A DNA stretch of 64,000 nucleotides, taken from Enhydrobacter sp. Its GTDB lineage: Bacteria; Pseudomonadota; Alphaproteobacteria; Reyranellales; Reyranellaceae. The notes beneath the pieces are model-generated. The model did not search any database. It was not told the origin of the DNA and worked only from the letters and a program-made list of their open reading frames with translations. Positions 56,281 to 64,000 of this stretch are shown piece by piece. The position numbers were made by a program, and so were the translations under genes. How positions within the stretch are numbered: the first letter of the stretch is position 1; each line of letters begins with the position of its first letter. The stretch spans positions 1,482,473-1,546,472 of the forward strand of contig CP075528.1 in NCBI GenBank assembly GCA_025808875.1. Reading direction: 5' to 3'.

Positions 56281-57364
56281 CGCCCAATCCCTTGAGCGCC
56301 CAGCCGATCGTCTGGTCGGCGCGCGCCCAGACCATCTCGCGCCATTTGTCGCCGGCCGGGAAGAAACGCTCCCTGATGTCGGCCTTGAGCTTCCTGCCGA
56401 GCTCGGACGCCGGATCGCCATGGCGATGCAGCCAGTTGTCGCCGCGCACTGCGGTCAGCACTTCCGCCACGCTGTAGGTGCCGTATTCGATCGCCACCGC
56501 CGTGACCTCCGCATCAGGCAGCTCCTGCGGGAAGGCGTCGATCATCACGCCCATCACGACGGCGGATGCCGAGGTGCCAGCCTCCGGCGACATCAGCTCG
56601 TCGCCGTACCAGGTGCGGGTGCGTGCATAGGACTTGGCACTGGGCGGAACGGGGCAGAGCAGCTCGCCGTGGCCGAACGGGCCGAGGCCGGTGTGGAAGT
56701 CGATGATGCCGACACGACGGGCGCGTGCGAGCTCCTCGCGGGCGACGGCGCGCACAGTGCGGTTGCTCCAGGTCGGCTTGTGGCCGCCGAAGAAGATGCC
56801 GTCGGGATGGGAATATTGCCCGCGGCTCAGCGCGCCCTGCAGGGCGAAGGCGCCGTGCTTCTGCGCGTAGGAGGCGAAGACTTGTGCGCTCGCCGCGAGG
56901 CTCGCCTCGTCCCAGTGGCTCGGCAGGATGGCATCGGAGAGCGCGACATAGCCCTCGTTGACCGGATAGGCCTTGTCGTGGTCGACGAAATTGCGGTTGA
57001 GGTCGACATTGTCCTCGGTGACCCGGCGGCTCCAGGCGAAGCCGTAGGGATTGAGGGCGTGGATCAACAACGCGCCGGTGTCCCTGGGCAGCCCGGCCGG
57101 TCCGCCGCTGCGCAGCCACGCGATCTGCGCGCCGGAGCCGCAATGGCCCTCGACGCCGTGGGTGCTCGAGATCAGCACCAGCATGTTGGCGGCGTCGGCC
57201 GGCCCGAAGCGTGCGGTGTCGAGATACAGCCGCTCGCTGTTCGGCCCCAGGGCGTTCGGATTGAGCCACGAGCGCAGCGCGCCGCCGGCGCTCGCCGCCG
57301 CACCGCAGAATTTGGCGCGCGCCTCGGCGTAGCTCTCCGAGAAACACCCGGAAATCGAAACCAT
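56273..57364 (-). CDS. DUF2817 protein (M14 carboxypeptidase-like)
   Basis: The 363-residue protein has STHGVEGHCGSGAQ (His69 and Glu72 as probable zinc ligands), NVDLNRNF and DFHTGLGPFGHGE, the pattern of DUF2817 and of succinylglutamate-desuccinylase/M14-type metallopeptidases. The substrate is unknown, and no signal peptide is visible. Its stop lies inside the start region of the patatin gene, so the two are translationally coupled and may act on related substrates (inference). Confidence 0.88.
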   Translation of the reverse strand: MVSISGCFSESYAEARAKFCGAAASAGGALRSWLNPNALGPNSERLYLDTARFGPADAANMLVLISSTHGVEGHCGSGAQIAWLRSGGPAGLPRDTGALLIHALNPYGFAWSRRVTEDNVDLNRNFVDHDKAYPVNEGYVALSDAILPSHWDEASLAASAQVFASYAQKHGAFALQGALSRGQYSHPDGIFFGGHKPTWSNRTVRAVAREELARARRVGIIDFHTGLGPFGHGELLCPVPPSAKSYARTRTWYGDELMSPEAGTSASAVVMGVMIDAFPQELPDAEVTAVAIEYGTYSVAEVLTAVRGDNWLHRHGDPASELGRKLKADIRERFFPAGDKWREMVWARADQTIGWALKGLGGG

Positions 57365-57405
57365 CGACTTAACTCCTCCCCACCCAATGGTAGCATGGAC
57401 CGGCC

Positions 57406-57864
57406 ATGGGATTCTTCACGTTGGAAACGGCCCAGGCCCAGCTTGCCCCGGGCGGCAATTTCGGGCCCTGGATCTGGCAGCTCGGCCTGAAGGTCGAGCA
57501 CATATCGGCGAGCGAGGTGCGGGTCCGTCTGCCCTACGGCGAGCATATCGTGCGGCCGGGCGGCGTCGTGATCGGGCAGGCGATGATGGCGCTCGCCGAC
57601 ACCGTGATGGTGCTGGCGATCTGCGAGAAGCTCGGCCGCTTCGCCACCCTGGCGACGATTTCGATGACCACCAACTTTTTGCGCGCTGCCGTGAGGCAGG
57701 ACGTGCTGGGTGTGGCGCGGGCGGTCAAGATCGGCCGCAGCACGGCCTTCGGCGAGGTCGGCTTCTTTGTCGACGGCTCGTCCGACCCGATCGCTCAATC
57801 CATCTCGAGCTTCGCCGTGCTGCCGGATGGGGTCGGCGCCTTCAATCGCGCCGACGAACGGTAG
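57406..57864 (+). CDS. PaaI-type hotdog thioesterase
   Basis: This 152-residue protein has PYGEHIVRPGGVVIGQAMMALADTVMVLA as its active-site region (RPGGVVxGxxMxxLAD), the PaaI/YbgC-like hotdog layout. It is predicted to hydrolyse an acyl- or aryl-CoA. It is divergent from the DUF2817 gene (41 bp) and convergent with apt. Confidence 0.87.
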   Translation: MGFFTLETAQAQLAPGGNFGPWIWQLGLKVEHISASEVRVRLPYGEHIVRPGGVVIGQAMMALADTVMVLAICEKLGRFATLATISMTTNFLRAAVRQDVLGVARAVKIGRSTAFGEVGFFVDGSSDPIAQSISSFAVLPDGVGAFNRADER

Positions 57865-57877
57865 GGACGGTGGGAGA

Positions 57878-57934
57878 TCGGACGCGCAAATCGGCGAAAC
57901 TTCCCGCCGGCTCGGTCGCTTCGGTCGCGTCCGA
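57878..57934. repeat. 9-bp inverted repeat between convergent genes
   Basis: TCGGACGCG (57878-57886) is repeated inverted as CGCGTCCGA (57926-57934) with 39 bp between, in the short gap between the PaaI thioesterase and apt stops. It may act as a two-way transcription stop structure; the long loop and missing T tracts make this uncertain. Confidence 0.4.
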
Positions 57935-57938
57935 CTTC

Positions 57939-58466
57939 TTAGCTCTCGTAGCGCAACAGCGTCTCGACCGGCACGTTCAGCTTCTGCCGGCCGTCGAGGA
58001 ACGTGAGCTCGATGATGCAGGCCGCCGCCGGCACGACGGCGCCGACCTGTTCCAGCAAGGTGACGGCCGCTGCCATGGTGCCGCCGGTCGCCAGCAGATC
58101 GTCGACCAGCACCACGCGCTTGCCCTTCTCGACGGCGTCGCTCTGGATCTCGATCGTGTCGGTGCCGTACTCCAGCGCATAGGTGTGCCGCACGGTGATG
58201 CCGGGCAGCTTGCCCTTCTTGCGCAGCATGACGAAGCCGGTGCCCATGGCGATGGCGAGAGGCGCCGCCAGCAGGAAACCGCGCGACTCGATGCCCGCCA
58301 GCACGTCGGGCTTGTAGGGCCGCACCGCCTCGGCCATATGCTCGATCGCCGAGTGCCAGGCCTTGGCATGCGCCAGCAGGGTCGAGATGTCGTAGAAGAG
58401 AATGCCTGGCTTGGGAAAATCCGGGATCGAGCGGATGTGCTTCTTGAGATCTATTTTCTCGGACAT
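57939..58466 (-). CDS. apt: Adenine phosphoribosyltransferase
   Basis: The 175-residue enzyme of purine salvage converts adenine and PRPP to AMP. The PRPP-binding motif [17 protein letters not shown] is at about 122-138; [14 protein letters not shown] and KPGKLPG-type RKKGKLPG are Apt hallmarks. Length and start ([21 protein letters not shown]) are typical. It lies 12 nt downstream of the amidase gene on the same strand. Confidence 0.96.
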   Translation of the reverse strand: MSEKIDLKKHIRSIPDFPKPGILFYDISTLLAHAKAWHSAIEHMAEAVRPYKPDVLAGIESRGFLLAAPLAIAMGTGFVMLRKKGKLPGITVRHTYALEYGTDTIEIQSDAVEKGKRVVLVDDLLATGGTMAAAVTLLEQVGAVVPAAACIIELTFLDGRQKLNVPVETLLRYES

Positions 58467-58478
58467 GGCTCTCCCCGA

Positions 58479-59936
58479 TCAGACGTAGGCCGGCGGCGGC
58501 GTGAAGCTGCGATACTCCCGTTCCAGGAGCTGGGCGAAGCGGATGCAGTCGTAGTCGCCATATTGGGGGCCGACGATCTGCACGCCGATCGGCAGGCCTT
58601 CCGCGCTTTGCCCGATGGGCGCAACCGCGGCCGGCAGCAGAACGATTCCGGAGTAGCCCGCCCAGAAAATCTGGTCGACCACGGGCACTTTCCTGTTGTT
58701 GACCACGATGGTGCGCTTGTGGCGCAGGCCCTCCTGGTCGTGCGGGAAGGCCGCCGTCGCCGCGACCGGACACAGCATCAGATCGTGGTCCTCGAAGAAG
58801 GCGTCCCAGGCGAGTCGCATGCGGTGCCGCTTCTCGTTGAGCTGCAGCCAGGTGCGGTGCGCCAGCGAGTTGCCGCGCTGCATCTGGGCGAAATAGCTCA
58901 TGTCGTCGGCCGGCAAGCCGGCGGCGTCGTGTCGGGCCTGCTCCCACGCCTCATCCGACATGCGGCCGGACGTGGCGGCGCGCAGCATCCGGACATAGAC
59001 GTCGTTCAGCTCGACCGTGTCGATGGTGGGGCGTGCCTTGTCGCTGACCTTGGCCTTCTTGCGGGCGAGGAAGTCGGCGAGCTTCTGCAGCTCGGCCTGC
59101 ACCGAATCGTCGACCTCGGCGTTGGCGTCGCTGAGCAGCACCGCCACCTTGAAGTCGCGAAGCTTCTTCTTCTTCGAGCGCGGCAACGAGAGTTTCCAGC
59201 CGCGCCCGTCGATCCCGTCGGGCCCGGCCATGACATCCATCGCGATCTCAAGGTCGTCGGCGCCGCGCGCCAGCGGCCCGACCACGCCGATATCGCCGTA
59301 GGCGACGCTGCCGGGCAGGGCATGGCCCTTGGGGCTGACGACTCCCCAGGTCGGCTTGTGGCCGAACACGCCGCAATAGTGGGCGGGGTTGCGAATCGAG
59401 GCGCCGATGTCGCTGCCGGCCTCGATGCCGGTCAGGCCGGCCGCCAGCGCGGCCGCCGAGCCGCCCGACGATCCACCTGGCGTACGGCCGGGATCCCATG
59501 GATTGTTGGTCGAGCCGTAGACGGCGTTGTAGCTTTGCCAATCGGCCAGCATCAGCGGCACGTTGGTCTTGCCGAACAGCGTGACGCCGGCGTCGAGCAT
59601 GCGCTGGGCGACCAGCGAATTCTCCAACGCGACGTTGCCCTTGTTGGCGGGATCGCCCCAGGTCGTGACCATGCCGGCGACGTTGAACGATTCCTTGATG
59701 GTCATTGGCACGCCATGCAGGGGCCCCAGCGTCTTGCCGGCCTTGACCGCCCTGTCGGCGGCCTTCGCCCGCTTGCGGGCACCCTCGATATCGGTGGCGA
59801 TGACGGCGTTCAGCGCGGGGTTAAGAGCCTCGATCCGCTTCAGGTAGAGATCGAGCAGTTCGAGGCAGCCGATCTTTTTCTTCCGGACGGCCGTGGCAAG
59901 CTGCTTGGCGGTGCGGAAGGGAAGCGGTAGGGACAT
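58479..59936 (-). CDS. Amidase signature family enzyme
   Basis: The 485-residue amidase has the Ser-cisSer-Lys triad: Lys81 (MTIKES), Ser156/157 (TPGGSSGGS) and Ser180 (GSDIGASIR). It is related to the GatA/6-aminohexanoate hydrolase group, but no gatB or gatC neighbours are present, so it is probably a general amidase rather than Glu-tRNA amidotransferase. ATG 59936 (MSLPLPFRTA) is chosen because the longer frame crosses the divergent DUF2798 start. No clear ribosome site is seen. Confidence 0.9.
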   Translation of the reverse strand: MSLPLPFRTAKQLATAVRKKKIGCLELLDLYLKRIEALNPALNAVIATDIEGARKRAKAADRAVKAGKTLGPLHGVPMTIKESFNVAGMVTTWGDPANKGNVALENSLVAQRMLDAGVTLFGKTNVPLMLADWQSYNAVYGSTNNPWDPGRTPGGSSGGSAAALAAGLTGIEAGSDIGASIRNPAHYCGVFGHKPTWGVVSPKGHALPGSVAYGDIGVVGPLARGADDLEIAMDVMAGPDGIDGRGWKLSLPRSKKKKLRDFKVAVLLSDANAEVDDSVQAELQKLADFLARKKAKVSDKARPTIDTVELNDVYVRMLRAATSGRMSDEAWEQARHDAAGLPADDMSYFAQMQRGNSLAHRTWLQLNEKRHRMRLAWDAFFEDHDLMLCPVAATAAFPHDQEGLRHKRTIVVNNRKVPVVDQIFWAGYSGIVLLPAAVAPIGQSAEGLPIGVQIVGPQYGDYDCIRFAQLLEREYRSFTPPPAYV

Positions 59937-59967
59937 GCCAAGGCCGTAGCATATCGGGGCGGGCAAC

Positions 59968-60207
59968 GTGAAGAAACTTCCAGCTTGGACCATGCGTTTC
60001 GCCCTACCGTTGGCGCTCACCCTAGTCATGACTTTCCTCGTTTCCGGCGTGGCGACCTATCGCGCCGTCGGTCTCGAAGCGGGCATGGTCGAGACGTGGA
60101 TGAGCTCGTGGATGATCTCCTGGGTCATCGCTTTTCCGACGATGTTCTTCCTGATGCCCGTTGTCCGGCGCCTGTTGCTCGTCGCGATCGAAGGGTCGGC
60201 CGGTTGA
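59968..60207 (+). CDS. Small DUF2798 membrane protein
   Basis: This 79-residue protein has two transmembrane helices (about 10-32 and 44-66). DUF2798 members have this size and pattern (FALPLALTLVMTFLVSG, SWVIAFPTMFFLMPVVRRL); the function is unknown. It starts with GTG 59968, and its TGA overlaps the TTG start of the acetyltransferase by 4 nt. Confidence 0.8.
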   Translation: MKKLPAWTMRFALPLALTLVMTFLVSGVATYRAVGLEAGMVETWMSSWMISWVIAFPTMFFLMPVVRRLLLVAIEGSAG

Positions 60208-60698
60208 CGCCGTCGACCTATGACTTTCGTCCGGCCGGCACCGCCGACCTGCCCCTGTTCGAGCGCTGGCTGAGAACACCCGAGGTGGTGCGCTGGTGGG
60301 GGGATCCCGACGAGCAGTTCGGCCTGCTCGCCGAAGATCTCGGCGAGCCGAGGATGACGATGCTCGTGGTGGCGCACGAGGATCGGCCGTTCGCCTATGC
60401 GCAGCACTACGATGTCCAAAGCTGGCCGCAGCCGCATTTTGATGGGCTGCCGAAAGGCACGCGGGCGATAGACGCCTTCATCGGCGAGCCGGACATGTTG
60501 GGGCGGGGTCACGGCTCGGCCTTCTTGAGGCAGCTGGCGGCGGCGTTGCGTCGTGCCGGCGCTCCCGTCGTCGCCATCGACCCCGACGTCGGCAATCACC
60601 GCGCCCGGCGCGCCTATGCCAAGGCGGGCTTTCACGGCGACACGGTCGTCGAAACGGGAACGGGGCCGGCCGTGCTGATGCTGTTCACCGGCAACTGA
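60204..60698 (+). CDS. GNAT acetyltransferase resembling AAC(6')-I aminoglycoside acetyltransferases
   Basis: The 164-residue protein follows the AAC(6')-Ib layout along most of its length: VVRWWGDPDE (compare IVEWWGGEE), AYAQHYD, RAIDAFIGEPDMLGRGHGSAFLR (acetyl-CoA loop GRGHGS), IDPDVGNHRARRAYAKAGF and TGPAVLML. AAC(6') enzymes acetylate the 6'-amino group of aminoglycosides, but chromosomal relatives often have other amine substrates, so resistance is not proven. The start is TTG 60204, coupled to DUF2798. Confidence 0.82.
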   Translation: MTPSTYDFRPAGTADLPLFERWLRTPEVVRWWGDPDEQFGLLAEDLGEPRMTMLVVAHEDRPFAYAQHYDVQSWPQPHFDGLPKGTRAIDAFIGEPDMLGRGHGSAFLRQLAAALRRAGAPVVAIDPDVGNHRARRAYAKAGFHGDTVVETGTGPAVLMLFTGN

Positions 60699-60713
60699 CC
60701 TCGGATCGGCGCG

Positions 60714-63140
60714 TCAGCGTCGGGGCCGTGCCCGCGCCGTCGGTTCTGCGATCAGCGGATCGTCAGGCCAATAGTGCTTGGGGTAGCGGCCCTTCAGCTC
60801 GGCCTTCACGTCGCGATAGGCGGTCTTCCAGAAACTCGCCAGGTCGCGGGTCACCTGCACCGGCCGGCGGGCCGGCGACAGGAGATGGATCGTCACCGGC
60901 ACCTTGCCGCCGCCGATGCGCGGCGTGTCGGTGAGCCCGAACATCTCCTGCAGGCGCACCGAGAGGGTCGGCTCCGCCGCGTTCGCATAGTCGACCGGGA
61001 CACGCGAGCCGCTCGGCACCTCGATGTGCGTCGGCGCGAGGCGGTCGAGCTCGCGTTGCTTGTCCCACGGCACCAGCGCGCGGATCGCCTCGGCGAAGTC
61101 GATGCGGCGGGTCGCGCCATCGACGAACGGCGCCAGCCACTCTTCGAGCGACGCGCCGAGAGTGGCGTCCGACAGGTCGGGCCAGCCCGGATCGATCCCA
61201 CGCAGGAAGGCGATGCGCGCGCGCCACGCCCGCAATTCGTCGGTCCATGGCAGTCCGCGCTGGCGAACGCCCTCGAGCAAGGCGGCCTTCACCTTCCCGG
61301 GATCGGGCCGATCGAGGGGCTTGTCCTCGAGCGCCAGCGCCCCGAGCCGCCGCCGCCGGCGCGCCAGCACCGCGTTGTCACGCACGCTCCACTGCACGAC
61401 CTGCTCGTCGACGACGCGCTCGCCGTAGAGTTCCTCGATCTCGCCGGCTGCGATGGGGGCGGCGAGGAAGATGCGCGAGTCCTGCGCCGTGCCGTCGAGA
61501 TCCGCCACGACCAGGAACTCCTCGTTGGCCATCGGGTCGCCTTCGGGCAGGGCCGCGCCACGCCCGCCGGAAAGGAGGTATCGGCCCGCCGCTCCCGGTC
61601 GCCGCCGGCCGATGCGGTCGGGATAGGCGAGGGCGAGCAGGGCGCCGGTCGTGGAAAGATCCGGCATTTCGTCCTTCGATTCGCGCGGCGTCATGCGGCG
61701 CGCCATCTCGGCGATCTGGCGGGGTGCGCGGCCGGCGAGCGCGAGATCGATGCGATGGCGCAGGTCGACATCGCGCTGGCCGGGCGGCAGGCGCAGGAAG
61801 TCGCGCTCGCTCAGGATGGCGGCCAGCAGCGCCGCGACGCGACCCTGGCCGAGTTCGCGGCCCTTCAGGACGAGATGGGCGAGGCGCGGATGCTGGCCGA
61901 GACGGCTCATGGCGTGGCCGTGTGGCGTGATGGCGCCGGCCTGGTCGATGGCGCCAAGATCGAGCAGCAGGGTACGCGCCATGGCGAGCGACGAGGCGGG
62001 TGGCGGCGTCAGCCAGGGCAGGGCGCCGGCGTCGGCGACACCCCATGCGGCGAGTTCCAGCGCGAGCGGCGCGAGGTCAGCTTCGAGGATCTCGGGTGGC
62101 GTGAATGGCAGCAGGCCGCGCTGCGTTTCCTCGCTCCACAGCCGGTAGCACACGCCCGGCTCGAGGCGGCCGGCGCGGCCGCGCCTCTGGTCGGCCGAGG
62201 CCTGGCTGACGCGCATCGTTTCCAGCCGCGTCATACCGGAACGCGGCGCGAAGCGCGGCATGCGCATGTAGCCGCCGTCGATCACGATGCGCACGCCTTC
62301 GATGGTCAGGCTGGTCTCGGCGATCGAGGTCGCCAGCACCACCTTGCGCCGGCCGGGCGGCGCCGGATCGATGGCGCGATCCTGTTCGGCGGACGGAAGG
62401 TCGCCGTAGAGTGGCGCCACGTCGATGTCGCGGTCGAGATCGGCCAGGCGTTCCGCGACCCGCCTGATCTCGCCGACGCCCGGCAGGAAGACCAGCACGC
62501 TGCCCGTCTCCTCGGCGAGCGCCCGGCGCACCGCCGAGGCCGCCGTGTCCTCCAGCCGGCCGGCGGTGTCGCGGTCGAGATGGCGCGTCTCGACGGCGAA
62601 CATGCGGCCCGCCGATTCGACCAGCGGCGCGCCGCCCAGCCGCTCGGCGACGGGGCCGGGATCGAGCGTCGCCGACATCGCGACGACCCGCAGATCCTCG
62701 CGCAGCGCGGTTTGGGCTTCGCGCACCAGGGCGAAGGCGAGGTCGGTCTCCAGCCCGCGCTCGTGCAGTTCGTCGAAGATCACGCAGCCGATGCCGTCAA
62801 GCGACGGGTCGTCCTGCAGTATCCTGAGGAACAGGCCGTCGGTGACGACCTCGATGCGCGTGCGCGGGCCGACCTTGCTGTCGAGGCGCACGCGATAGCC
62901 CACGGTCGCGCCGACCGGCTCGCCGAGCGTGGCGGCCATGCGGCGGGCGGCGGCACGGGCGGCGAGCCGGCGCGGCTCCTGCATGACGATCTTGCGGCCC
63001 TGCAGCCAAGGCGCGTCGAGCAGCGCCAGCGGCACGCGCGTCGTCTTGCCGGCGCCCGGCGGCGCCACCAGCACGGCGGCGTTGTGCGTCCCGAGCGCCG
63101 CCTTGAGGCGCGGCAGGGCCTCGTCGACCGGAAGCTCCAT
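60714..63140 (-). CDS. hrpB: ATP-dependent helicase HrpB (DExH family)
   Basis: The 808-residue DEAH/RHA helicase has Walker A APPGAGKTTR (about 26-35), DELHERGLETDLAF (motif II DELH), motif III MSATLD, motif VI QRRGRAGRLEPGVCYRL, the HA2/OB region and the HrpB-specific C-terminal domain ending in GRYPKHYWPDDP. The cellular role is poorly defined; E. coli hrpB mutants are viable. Length matches the family. Confidence 0.95.
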   Translation of the reverse strand: MELPVDEALPRLKAALGTHNAAVLVAPPGAGKTTRVPLALLDAPWLQGRKIVMQEPRRLAARAAARRMAATLGEPVGATVGYRVRLDSKVGPRTRIEVVTDGLFLRILQDDPSLDGIGCVIFDELHERGLETDLAFALVREAQTALREDLRVVAMSATLDPGPVAERLGGAPLVESAGRMFAVETRHLDRDTAGRLEDTAASAVRRALAEETGSVLVFLPGVGEIRRVAERLADLDRDIDVAPLYGDLPSAEQDRAIDPAPPGRRKVVLATSIAETSLTIEGVRIVIDGGYMRMPRFAPRSGMTRLETMRVSQASADQRRGRAGRLEPGVCYRLWSEETQRGLLPFTPPEILEADLAPLALELAAWGVADAGALPWLTPPPASSLAMARTLLLDLGAIDQAGAITPHGHAMSRLGQHPRLAHLVLKGRELGQGRVAALLAAILSERDFLRLPPGQRDVDLRHRIDLALAGRAPRQIAEMARRMTPRESKDEMPDLSTTGALLALAYPDRIGRRRPGAAGRYLLSGGRGAALPEGDPMANEEFLVVADLDGTAQDSRIFLAAPIAAGEIEELYGERVVDEQVVQWSVRDNAVLARRRRRLGALALEDKPLDRPDPGKVKAALLEGVRQRGLPWTDELRAWRARIAFLRGIDPGWPDLSDATLGASLEEWLAPFVDGATRRIDFAEAIRALVPWDKQRELDRLAPTHIEVPSGSRVPVDYANAAEPTLSVRLQEMFGLTDTPRIGGGKVPVTIHLLSPARRPVQVTRDLASFWKTAYRDVKAELKGRYPKHYWPDDPLIAEPTARARPRR

Positions 63141-63149
63141 CGTCGCGGC

Positions 63150-63502
63150 TTACAGCAGTGGGTTGATCACCGAAAGCCCGGCGAACCGATTGAAGTCGCG
63201 GTCGGCCGACCAAAGCTCGCGGACGCCGTGCTGGGACAAAGGGCAACGATGCGCGCATCGTGCACGCGCGCCCGAGATTCGGCCCGCCAGCAGGAGAGGC
63301 CGCAGTGTGGTCCAATGGGACGCCGATTCGGCCAGCGTCACCAGCGAGGGCGATTCGAGCCACGCGTCGACCTGGTCCAGAGCCGCCTCGAGCGGCGAGG
63401 GGGGGAGCGTAGATGCGCGAATGCGTCACGATGGCGCCATTAGTAGGCAGGGCCAGGGAATGGCCAAGCCTAGACGAGGATGTCGGTGTCGACGGCGATC
63501 GA
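63150..63502 (-). pseudogene. Decayed PIN-domain toxin (VapC-like)
   Basis: Read on the minus strand, pieces of one VapC protein are spread over different frames. The N-terminal active-site stretch IAVDTDILV (63499-63473) is followed at once by a stop. LAIPWPCL is in a second frame, and IVTHSRIYAPP in a third. Then comes LDQVDAWLESPSLVTLAESA onward, a shifted VHDARIVALC, and finally QHGVRELWSADRDFNRFAGL ending at 63150. A full VapC has about 45 more residues between the first two pieces, so there is also an internal deletion. At least two stops and several frameshifts are present. No start codon or antitoxin gene is evident next to it. Confidence 0.85.
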
Positions 63503-63729
63503 GCGCCGCGGCCCTCACAGGCGAGATCTCGCATCCTGTGCCAGGAGGCATCACGCACCCCGGGTCGCAAGCCCTTCCCCTTGGAAATTTCGACTGTCGA
63601 TCCTGCTGCAGGGAGTATGCGCGGCTCGCGGTGCGCCCGAGTCCGAAGCGGGGTTCATCGATTTGCCACGCTCGCCGCTCTGGCTGAACCGGGAGCAGGT
63701 GATCTACGGTGGCTGAAAGGAGGCGCCCC

Positions 63730-64000
63730 ATGCCGCGTCTGCTGCTCGGCCTCGCGCTCGCCGTCATCCTCGCGATGCCTGCGAGCGCCCAAACCTTTCC
63801 CACGAGGGGGATCAGGCTGGTCGTCGGCTATTCGGCGGGCGGCGGCAACGACCTGATCGCGCGCATCCTGGCGACCAAGCTGCAGGACAAGCTCGGCCAG
63901 CCGGTGCTGGTCGACAACAAGCCCGGCGCCGAGTCGATCGTGGCAGCCGAGTACGTCGCCAAGGCCGCGCCGGACGGCTACACGCTCCTGATGGCGCCGA
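63730..64000 (+). CDS. Tripartite tricarboxylate transporter (Bug) substrate-binding protein, partial
   Basis: The first 90 residues are in the window and the gene runs off the right edge. It begins with a signal peptide (MPRLLLGLALAVILAMPASAQ) and the Bug-family N-terminus TFPTRGIRLVVGYSAGGGNDLIARILA, whose key residues are PxRxIxxVVxxxAGGxxDxxAR. KLGQPVLVDNKPGAESIVAAE is also typical. These periplasmic receptors bind carboxylates for TctAB-type permeases or sensing; the ligand is unknown. AAAGGAGG lies 6-13 nt before ATG 63730. Confidence 0.93.
   Translation, partial: MPRLLLGLALAVILAMPASAQTFPTRGIRLVVGYSAGGGNDLIARILATKLQDKLGQPVLVDNKPGAESIVAAEYVAKAAPDGYTLLMAP

Noticed and set aside
57387..59930. 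847-codon plus-strand open frame
   Set aside because: It lies antisense to apt and the amidase gene and across the PaaI gene; its translation is Arg/Gly-rich with no domain, while the sense genes have clear motifs.
58479..59936. Calling the amidase GatA
   Set aside because: No gatC or gatB neighbour, and its neighbours are unrelated; only the general amidase signature is supported.
60774..63443. 889-codon plus-strand open frame
   Set aside because: Antisense to hrpB, which has intact DExH motifs; an artefact of high GC content.
63480..63716. Possible antitoxin partner next to the VapC remnant
   Set aside because: Short frames exist on both strands, but none shows a VapB/AbrB or Phd pattern or a ribosome site.

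Overview
The window is a GC-rich, densely packed chromosomal segment of an alphaproteobacterium. The evidence is the order amidase / RNase P RNA / mraZ at the head of a complete division and cell wall (dcw) cluster, an FtsZ with a very long Ala/Pro-rich linker, a DUF1127 protein, DUF2783 and DUF2798 proteins, and a tripartite-tricarboxylate (Bug) receptor at the right edge. The mix of Bug receptor, many short-chain dehydrogenases and CoA thioesterases resembles Reyranella or related Rhodospirillales/Hyphomicrobiales; that genus-level suggestion is inference only. I saw no tRNA, rRNA, prophage, insertion sequence or CRISPR array.

Region 1 (1-25636) is housekeeping. A TerB/DnaJ protein and an AmpD/AmiD-type amidase precede rnpB. 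Next come four 10-bp-phased boxes that look like an MraZ operator, then mraZ-rsmH-ftsL-ftsI-murE-murF-mraY-murD-ftsW-murG-murC-murB-ddl-ftsQ-ftsA-ftsZ. Most junctions are 1-17 nt overlaps, mainly ATGA or GTGA, so translation is probably coupled. A strong terminator follows ftsZ, then bamD-recN-ligA. The lpxC gene that often sits between ftsZ and bamD is absent.

Region 2 (25884-43837) carries a long aminopeptidase P, a DUF1127 protein, a uvrD-prmA-DUF1028 operon, and a cytosolic trypsin/PDZ protein that has lost catalytic residues. It continues with a catabolic-looking set (MBL-fold protein, FAD monooxygenase, DUF2783, SDR, GNAT), two tandem hotdog thioesterases, further SDR, MFS, hydrolase and MDR genes, an HdeD-like membrane protein and a NUDT19-like Nudix protein.

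Region 3 (43908-48395) is the most interesting part. An HMG-CoA-synthase-like domain fused to a DUF35 zinc/OB domain is followed by an SCP2-type thiolase, a two-subunit MaoC hydratase and a FabG-like SDR. Together these look like the lower half of a beta-oxidation-type cycle. The synthase-like domain has Gln in place of the catalytic Cys and has also lost the catalytic Glu and His.

Region 4 (48712-53182) is a small surface-glycan-type locus: two methyltransferases, a family 2 glycosyltransferase and a polytopic membrane protein. Region 5 (53179-64000) holds an AraC regulator divergent from a DUF2000 gene, a cyclic-nucleotide-binding patatin phospholipase overlapping a DUF2817 carboxypeptidase-like gene, a PaaI thioesterase, apt, an amidase, a DUF2798 membrane protein coupled to an AAC(6')-like acetyltransferase, hrpB, a decayed VapC toxin pseudogene and the start of a Bug-type receptor gene.
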